DNA from: Deltaproteobacteria bacterium
GTDB taxonomy: Bacteria; Bdellovibrionota; JAJCYS01
DNA: 39,452 bases
Direction of reading: 5' to 3'
NCBI GenBank assembly: GCA_029262815.1
Contig: JAJCYS010000003.1
Span: forward strand, 1 to 39,452
Part shown: positions 35,285 to 39,452 of the stretch, piece after piece
Layout: each line of letters begins with the position of its first letter
Numbering within the stretch: position 1 is the stretch's first letter
Translations under genes and position numbers: made by a program
Notes under the pieces: generated by a model
What the model was told of the DNA's origin: nothing
Seen by the model: only the letters and a program-made list of their open reading frames with translations
Databases searched by the model: none

Positions 35285-36532
35285 TTATTCATTTATTATG
35301 TACGCAGTTTCCAAGACTTTCTTCTTGTTTTCAGGTTGTGCCTTAGCAGCCAATACCAAAAAAGTCATACTGAGTCCAAATCCAATGAGCCCAGCCCCGT
35401 ACCAACACCAATAGGGATTTAGCGCATACACCCAAGTCCCAATTAATGGCGCAAGCATAAAGGAGACCCCATAGGTCATAGATTGAAGTCCCATATAGGC
35501 TCCTCTCGTTTCAACAGATGATCGTTTTGCCGTAAACGTACTTAAAGCTGGTACATAGGTTATCTCGCCGAAAGTCAAGATTGTAACTGCCAAAACAACA
35601 ATTACAAATCCATGACCAAGTGGAATAATTCCAAACCCTAAACCCAACAACAAACACCCTAAAGCCAACGCCGGAATAAGAGACTGAGTGCGAATTTTTG
35701 AAGAAATCACCATTTGAAATAAAATGATTAAAGTTGTATTCAAAAAGTAAATAAATCCTATATCAGATTCCATAAACCCATGAAATGATTTCAAATAAAG
35801 CGGCAACGTAATTGAAAATTGACGAAATACAATTTCTGTTAAACACATCAGTAAAATTACTGTGATAAAAAGACCATCCTTCCAAACAGTCGTAAAACCG
35901 CTTCCTTTTTTTTCAGTAGCCTCCACATCATTCTGGCGATGTAATTCAGGCTCGCGAAACATCAAGTATAAGAAAATTGCTGCCAGAATACAGGTGATCG
36001 CATCTATAAAGAATAAGAGGCGATAGCTATACAGAGCCAAAATCCCGCCCAAAACAGGTCCTATGGCCATACCAATGTTAATCGCCAAATAGATGAGCGA
36101 AAAAGCCTTGGGATGTAAGTCGGGATGGCATGTATTTGCAACTGACACCGCATTAGCAGGACGAAAGCCTTCGATGAATAATCCGCAGAAGAAGAGAAGC
36201 ATCCCAATAATAGCAAGATTTGTTTGGTAAAGAAGTATCAAAAAGCAGAAAGCAGATAAAACCAACGTGAGAAGTTGAATTTCTTTTGCTCTGAAATGTT
36301 GACACAATATCCCACACCCATAACTTCCAAACAAAGCACCACCTCCAAAAAATGCAAGCAAGATACCAGCTGTAGAAACGGAGAGTCCTAGTTCTTGTGT
36401 TAGATATAGGGTAAAAAAAGACATCACCATGGTGCCCATCCTATTTATAAGAACGGCAACTGCTAGAACCCATATTTGACGTGGGAGGCCACTAAATGCA
36501 TTACGGTAAGTAAAAATTAGGGCTTTAATCAT
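35285..36532 (-). CDS. Major facilitator superfamily transporter
   Basis: A 415-residue membrane protein with about 12 hydrophobic spans in two halves. The N-terminal half has the MFS loop between helices 2 and 3 (GGGALFGSYGCGILCQHF). A central cytoplasmic loop, FREPELHRQNDVEATEKKG, separates the halves. The sequence resembles drug-efflux-type members such as MdtH. The substrate is unknown. The gene precedes the DJ-1-family gene. A link between efflux and aldehyde stress is possible but not shown. Confidence 0.88.
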   Translation of the reverse strand: MIKALIFTYRNAFSGLPRQIWVLAVAVLINRMGTMVMSFFTLYLTQELGLSVSTAGILLAFFGGGALFGSYGCGILCQHFRAKEIQLLTLVLSAFCFLILLYQTNLAIIGMLLFFCGLFIEGFRPANAVSVANTCHPDLHPKAFSLIYLAINIGMAIGPVLGGILALYSYRLLFFIDAITCILAAIFLYLMFREPELHRQNDVEATEKKGSGFTTVWKDGLFITVILLMCLTEIVFRQFSITLPLYLKSFHGFMESDIGFIYFLNTTLIILFQMVISSKIRTQSLIPALALGCLLLGLGFGIIPLGHGFVIVVLAVTILTFGEITYVPALSTFTAKRSSVETRGAYMGLQSMTYGVSFMLAPLIGTWVYALNPYWCWYGAGLIGFGLSMTFLVLAAKAQPENKKKVLETAYIINE

Positions 36533-36693
36533 TCCTGTAATTTACTTTCATGTTGTCTGTCTGATTAATTGCTTCTCATATGATACGTTATTACAATTCT
36601 GTCGGGTTAATAAAAAAGAAATATTCTGACCATCATCCTCCAAACATTCCAGGTACTTGCGAAGCAAACGTGGGCAATCTAAACTATTTTTTT

Positions 36694-36763
36694 GATGATC
36701 AAAAAGTAGGCGGGCACCTTCTCTTTCCGATGATCAAAAAGTAGGCGGGCACCTTCTCTTTCC
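36694..36763 (+). repeat. 35-bp perfect tandem repeat, part of a dispersed repeat family
   Basis: Two identical 35-bp units (36694-36728 and 36729-36763) start with GATGATCAAAAAGTAGGCGG and end CTCTTTCC. The core AAAAGTAGGCGGGCACCTT recurs in inverted orientation at 38437-38457 and 39266-39289. All four copies lie in the interval 36690-39290 and each touches the end of a broken ORF. The stretch 36541-36693 upstream holds nothing that I can assign. Confidence 0.85.
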
Positions 36764-36928
36764 TTTTTCTTTCTCTTTTTGAGGCACATCGGGCTCTAGC
36801 GTTCCTCCTTCAGAGATACCTACTTTGGCTTCTATGTTGGGATTTAAATGATCCGATGTTCGAGTTTGTTTATCAACAACCCGTGAATAAAGTCCAGGTA
36901 TGCGTTTAGTTTGCATAATTGCTCTCAT
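36734..36928 (-). pseudogene. Short ORF cut by the 35-bp repeat, probable gene fragment
   Basis: 64 codons (MRAIMQTKRIPGLYSRVVDK...) that end inside the tandem repeat with RRCPPTF. The first half has ordinary-looking coding composition, and the last residues come from the repeat itself. It starts 2 bp beyond the T-run of the terminator at 36931. I do not recognise the protein; it could be the N-terminal remnant of a mobile-element gene. Low confidence that it is translated. Confidence 0.3.
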
Positions 36929-36930
36929 AT

Positions 36931-36974
36931 AAAAAAATCCATCCCAGAGTTCAAATGAACCACAGGATGGATTT
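36931..36974 (-). terminator. Rho-independent terminator of the 37002 gene
   Basis: On the minus strand AAATCCATCC pairs with GGATGGATTT across a 20-base loop that itself forms TGGTTC-ATTT-GAAC. A run of seven Ts follows. It begins 27 bp after the stop codon of the leftward gene that ends at 37002. The stem and T-run are textbook in form. Confidence 0.85.
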
Positions 36975-37001
36975 GTGAAATAAATTATTTTTTAGTAAAA
37001 A

Positions 37002-37667
37002 TTATTTTCTTTTGTAGGTGGCCACACCATAAATTGTCATTAACGTACTGTTCCCGGATGGAGCTTTGGCTTGAAATACAATCGCAATATTGTTTTTATC
37101 AATTACTTTAAAAATACCTATCAAGCTTTGCTTTGGCACTTCAACTAATAAGGTATTCTCAGTTAATGGTGTTCCATATTGAGGAGGAACTTTTTCTGTA
37201 TGCGAATGTATGCCAATTCTTCCACCCTTCAATTTTTTTAAGGTGATGAAGCTATCGTGTTTTCTAGAAAGCTTGTTACCATTCGGCAAAGTAACTACTT
37301 TAGTAACCTTTATAGTGTAACCCTTGCCCTTTTTCTTGACTGCATGATGTGAAATATCACTAGACATAAGTAAATTAGCAAATGGTTTATTCTCAACACG
37401 TTTAAACATTTCCTCTATTAAATCTTTTAGTTTGGACTTATTTTTTTCTTTTTTAAGCTTTTGAAAAAATGATTGAAAAAATATTTTATCTTTTTTATCT
37501 ACAAATCCGTGGGAAACATCACCTTTCCCAGTCCATTCACCAATCATTAATTCGTGATACGCTTTAAAGTCTAATTTTTTTTGTATTCCGTTCTCATCTG
37601 CTATCAGATCAAAGGATCCAGCTAAAATAAGAAAAACAAATGAAGCTAAATAGGCAGTGTATCTCAT
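37002..37667 (-). CDS. Hypothetical secreted protein
   Basis: 221 residues with a signal peptide (MRYTAYLASFVFLILAGSFDLIA). The mature part is Lys-rich (KKLKKEKNKSKLKDLIEEM), and the C-terminal half is beta-rich with TLPNGNKLSRKHDSF, IGIFKVIDKNNIAIVF and TLMTIYGVATYKRK. The early segment MIGEWTGKGDV followed by strands resembles lipocalin-like beta-barrels that begin with a Gly-x-Trp motif, but this is only a weak hint. A strong terminator follows. The gene is more AT-rich than most of the window. Function unknown. Confidence 0.68.
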   Translation of the reverse strand: MRYTAYLASFVFLILAGSFDLIADENGIQKKLDFKAYHELMIGEWTGKGDVSHGFVDKKDKIFFQSFFQKLKKEKNKSKLKDLIEEMFKRVENKPFANLLMSSDISHHAVKKKGKGYTIKVTKVVTLPNGNKLSRKHDSFITLKKLKGGRIGIHSHTEKVPPQYGTPLTENTLLVEVPKQSLIGIFKVIDKNNIAIVFQAKAPSGNSTLMTIYGVATYKRK

Positions 37668-37744
37668 ATTTTTCCCCTAGAGTCTGAGACTATTACTAAT
37701 GAATCAAAATTTCAACTTCAAACAACTCCCCTTAAAAATGGCGA

Positions 37745-38209
37745 TTACCGGTTTTGAATGTCTATCGATTTAATAGGTTGCTCCATATTGTGTGTTGAGT
37801 CTCTTTCTAAGATTCTTGTAAATTGCCATATTTGATTTGTCTTAACGACAGTGGGCAAGTTCAAATCTATTCCTACATCACCAATGGTTTGAAGCTGCAT
37901 CTGAGATACACCTAAGGTGCTAAGGTCAGCATCCTTAATGCAATTCTTTAGCATTGTAGAAATCTCAGTAGCCGTTTTAAAAGCGTTTTTGCTTTCTGAT
38001 TCATTCACGAAAATTTCAAACAATATCGTGATTTCCTCTACATAACAGGTTTTACCCTTATCCCTTGATAACGAAAAGGGATCTTCATCAGCGTCTGCAA
38101 TCGTTGGCACTATGAATGGGTAGATTCGATCAATATTGACTGCTGGATCTACAAACCAAGTGACACCTTCAACATGAAGGTGCTGTGATAATTGAAATGG
38201 GAAAATCAT
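37745..38209 (-). CDS. Hypothetical protein, possible phage tail-terminator-like
   Basis: 154 residues. VEGVTWFVDPAVNIDRIYPF, IVPTIADADEDPFSL, YVEEITILFEIFVNE and FKTATEISTMLKNCIKDAD have the order of a small alpha/beta protein of about 150 residues in which a conserved strand is followed by a helix that begins an A-x-x-I-x-x-x-L pattern. This is reminiscent of phage tail terminator or DUF3168-like proteins, a weak resemblance by eye. It lies 6 bp from the next leftward ORF in a region with other mobile fragments. I would not call it a prophage from this alone. Confidence 0.5.
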   Translation of the reverse strand: MIFPFQLSQHLHVEGVTWFVDPAVNIDRIYPFIVPTIADADEDPFSLSRDKGKTCYVEEITILFEIFVNESESKNAFKTATEISTMLKNCIKDADLSTLGVSQMQLQTIGDVGIDLNLPTVVKTNQIWQFTRILERDSTHNMEQPIKSIDIQNR

Positions 38210-38215
38210 ATCCCT

Positions 38216-38458
38216 TTAAACGATCCTTTGTATTCGGCGAATTAATGTATCAAGTCGTCGATACCTAGGTAAGGTTCCCGGAGAAACCCGTTGTTCTGTG
38301 AGTAGCAAGCTGCTTACTTCAGAAGTTTTTACCGTATCATCAATCATCTGAGCTGAGGCTTCTACTAATGCATTAAACCCTTCAGGAGATCTGAGGGATT
38401 CATCCGCCAGGTCAGCAGACCAAATATGCTGAAGGTGTGCCCGCCTACTTTTTGGCAT
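38216..38458 (-). pseudogene. N-terminally truncated ORF fused to a repeat
   Basis: 80 codons. The first ten residues (MPKSRRAHLQ) are read from the dispersed repeat at 38437-38457, so the original N-terminus is probably lost. The remainder (DESLRSPEGFNALVEASAQM...LDTLIRRIQRIV) looks like ordinary helical coding sequence but matches no family I know. It lies 6 bp upstream of the ORF at 37745-38209 and may be the remnant of the same operon. Confidence 0.45.
38437..38457 (-). repeat. Dispersed repeat copy, inverted
   Basis: GTGCCCGCCTACTTTTTGGCA is the reverse complement of the core in the 36694-36763 units. A two-base insertion (TG) separates it from the AAGGTG flank shared with the copy at 39266. 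It marks the 5' end of the truncated ORF at 38216. Confidence 0.8.
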
Positions 38459-38564
38459 TAGTCTGTTTAGAGTAAGTTACGGTGGATGGGTCAGGCTCCT
38501 CCTTGAGCCTTCCGTATGGCGTTTTTGTTGCCTCCCCTCCTGGGTCGGCCCGTGTATTACACCG

Positions 38565-38587
38565 CCTAATCCTGCGGATTAGGAATC
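38565..38587. repeat. Hairpin and inverted copy of the tRNA-Arg anticodon arm
   Basis: CCTAATCC-TGC-GGATTAGG (38565-38583) is a perfect 8-bp hairpin. The 15 bases TGCGGATTAGGAATC (38573-38587) are the exact reverse complement of the tRNA anticodon-arm segment GATTCCTAATCCGCA (38658-38672). The arm of a tRNA gene is a common integrase target, so this is a candidate old attachment-site remnant. Confidence 0.6.
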
Positions 38588-38628
38588 TTTCATATTTCGT
38601 GATTTAATTGTCTGAACTAATCCCTTCT

Positions 38629-38703
38629 GGGCCCATAGTTAAATGGATATAACGGTGGATTCCTAATCCGCAATTCCAGGTTCGATCCCTGGTGGGCCTA
38701 CCA
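38629..38703 (+). tRNA. tRNA-Arg (anticodon CCT)
   Basis: Complete cloverleaf. The acceptor stem GGGCCCA pairs with TGGGCCT (one G-T pair). The D-arm GTT...AAC is short. The anticodon stem GTGGA/TCCGC carries the loop TTCCTAA with anticodon CCT (38662-38664), which reads AGG. The variable region is short. The T-arm CCAGG-TTCGATC-CCTGG is standard, and discriminator A plus CCA are encoded (38700-38703). A tyrosine recombinase gene fragment lies on the other side of a 97-bp gap, as expected at an integration hot spot. Confidence 0.95.
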
Positions 38704-38800
38704 ATCATTCTAACTAGTTACTGAAATTACTAATATTTCTTGGGCGCATTTGTGGGAACTTTTCCCATTAACAAAAATATTTATCTCAAAAAGTGATGAA

Positions 38801-39289
38801 TTAAACGTTTAGGTGAAATACTTTACCATTTCTTGTGTTCAAATTTACCGTATCGATCTGTTTGATCTTTTCTGGAAGTTCAATATCCATTGCGGCTAAC
38901 CGTATATACCTCATGGTTGTTGATAGTTGTGTATGCCCCATTAAACGCATAATCATAGAAACTGGTATTCCCTTCCTTGCAAGTGAAGTTCCAAAACAAT
39001 GTCTAAGACCATGAAAATTTAACTTAGGCAAACCTAGTCGATCAATGTCTTGGTGTAAATACCGGTTAGTGAGTGTGGACAATGAAAATGGGTTGTCACT
39101 AAAGGTAAAAACTAATTGGTTGGATTGTGGACGTATTGTGTCGCAACTTATTTGAAGCTTCTTATTCAAACTTGCTGATAAAGGGATTTTCCGAATAGAA
39201 TTTTTGGTTTTCGGTGATTTGTATTCTAAAAACCGACTATCCCATGCTCTTGAAATTGAAAAGCAAAGGTGCCCGCCTACTTTTGGCAC
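38801..39289 (-). pseudogene. Tyrosine recombinase, N-terminally truncated
   Basis: 162 codons covering only the C-terminal catalytic part. SPKTKNSIRKIPLS carries the beta-strand Lys. HGLRHCFGTSLA holds His-x-x-Arg, and MGHTQLSTTMRYIRL has the second His and the catalytic Tyr. The first catalytic Arg, the core-binding domain and the arm-binding domain are missing. The GTG start and the first residues MPKVGGHLC come from the dispersed repeat, so the gene was cut there. Its position next to tRNA-Arg is typical for a genomic-island integrase. Confidence 0.85.
39266..39289 (-). repeat. Dispersed repeat copy at the integrase break
   Basis: AAGGTGCCCGCCTACTTTTG followed by GCAC, the reverse complement of the 36694-36763 core. 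It forms the 5' edge of the truncated recombinase. Together with the copy at 38437 it is in opposite orientation to the tandem pair at 36694. Confidence 0.85.
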
Positions 39290-39336
39290 TTATTGATTAG
39301 CTCGGGGACAATGAGGTTCCTCAGAAAAGTAGACAC

Positions 39337-39452
39337 TTAAGCGACATAAGTTTGTTCATATCTGACGGGAGATAAGTAGTCAAGGTTTGAGTGAAGACGT
39401 TTTCTGTTATAAAACACCTCAATCCACTCAAATAACGTCGACCTTGCCTCCT
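39337..39452 (-). mobile_element. IS3-family transposase, C-terminal end only
   Basis: The last 37 codons of a leftward transposase that continues beyond the right edge. The end reads [16 protein letters not shown] then [16 protein letters not shown], the well-known C-terminal signature of IS3-family OrfB (FxxIExFYNRxRxHSxLxYxSPxxYE). The catalytic DDE residues lie outside the window except for those upstream of the visible part. A likely element end begins near the TGAGGTTCC at 39312. Confidence 0.9.

Noticed and set aside
36694..36763. CRISPR-like array
   Set aside because: Only two directly abutting units with no spacers, and the other copies are inverted and kilobases away.

Overview
The window comes from a Gram-negative bacterium. 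It carries an LPS heptose kinase, an Mla/MCE-type lipid transporter with an outer-membrane-like partner, lipoproteins and a quinone-linked NADH dehydrogenase. Base composition is moderately AT-rich. The TCA-cycle gene order (icd-mdh-sucC-sucD-ndk), the thiolase/DUF35/acyl-CoA dehydrogenase cluster and the abundance of large exported proteins of unknown function suggest a deltaproteobacteria-like or Bdellovibrionota-like lineage. That placement is inference; there is no rRNA here to settle it.

Layout. Positions 2-7657 hold five large exported or lipoprotein-like proteins of unknown function around a type II NADH dehydrogenase. Positions 7698-11378 are a rightward acyl-CoA operon: a thiolase-fold protein without the usual catalytic Cys, its DUF35 partner, an acyl-CoA dehydrogenase and a hotdog thioesterase. 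A well-formed promoter precedes it. Positions 11475-16068 are a tight leftward TCA operon: icd, mdh, sucC, sucD, ndk. Positions 16146-19100 encode two ABC ATPases and two MlaE-like permeases with overlapping ends. The two ATPases have complementary defects, so they probably form a heterodimer with a single hydrolytic site. The MCE substrate-binding protein that such a transporter needs lies 4.5 kb further on (23570), next to a small barrel-like protein. A large leftward lipoprotein gene and an ALDH3-type aldehyde dehydrogenase lie between. Positions 24992-28647 carry an RlmD/RumA-like methyltransferase, a heptose-7-phosphate kinase, a GcvH-like protein without the lipoyl lysine, a PilZ protein and a DUF503 protein. 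Positions 28665-32440 are a three-gene helicase-nuclease operon that looks like a split and reduced AddAB/RecB machine. Positions 32462-36532 hold a lipoprotein with a possible frameshift, a DUF4833 protein, a DJ-1/PfpI protein and an MFS transporter.

From about 36690 to the right edge the sequence is mobile or degraded. It holds four copies of a dispersed repeat placed at ORF truncation points, fragmentary ORFs, tRNA-Arg(CCT) with an inverted copy of its anticodon arm nearby, a truncated tyrosine recombinase, and the 3' end of an IS3-family transposase.

Scattered through the chromosomal part are nested palindromic elements (10832-10945, 19098-19278, 28135-28317). Two of them are 181 and 183 bp long with 25-bp terminal inverted repeats that begin TAG. 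Three of these four ends supply the TAG stop codon of the neighbouring gene. These elements and the asymmetric Mla-like ATPase pair are the most interesting signals in the window.
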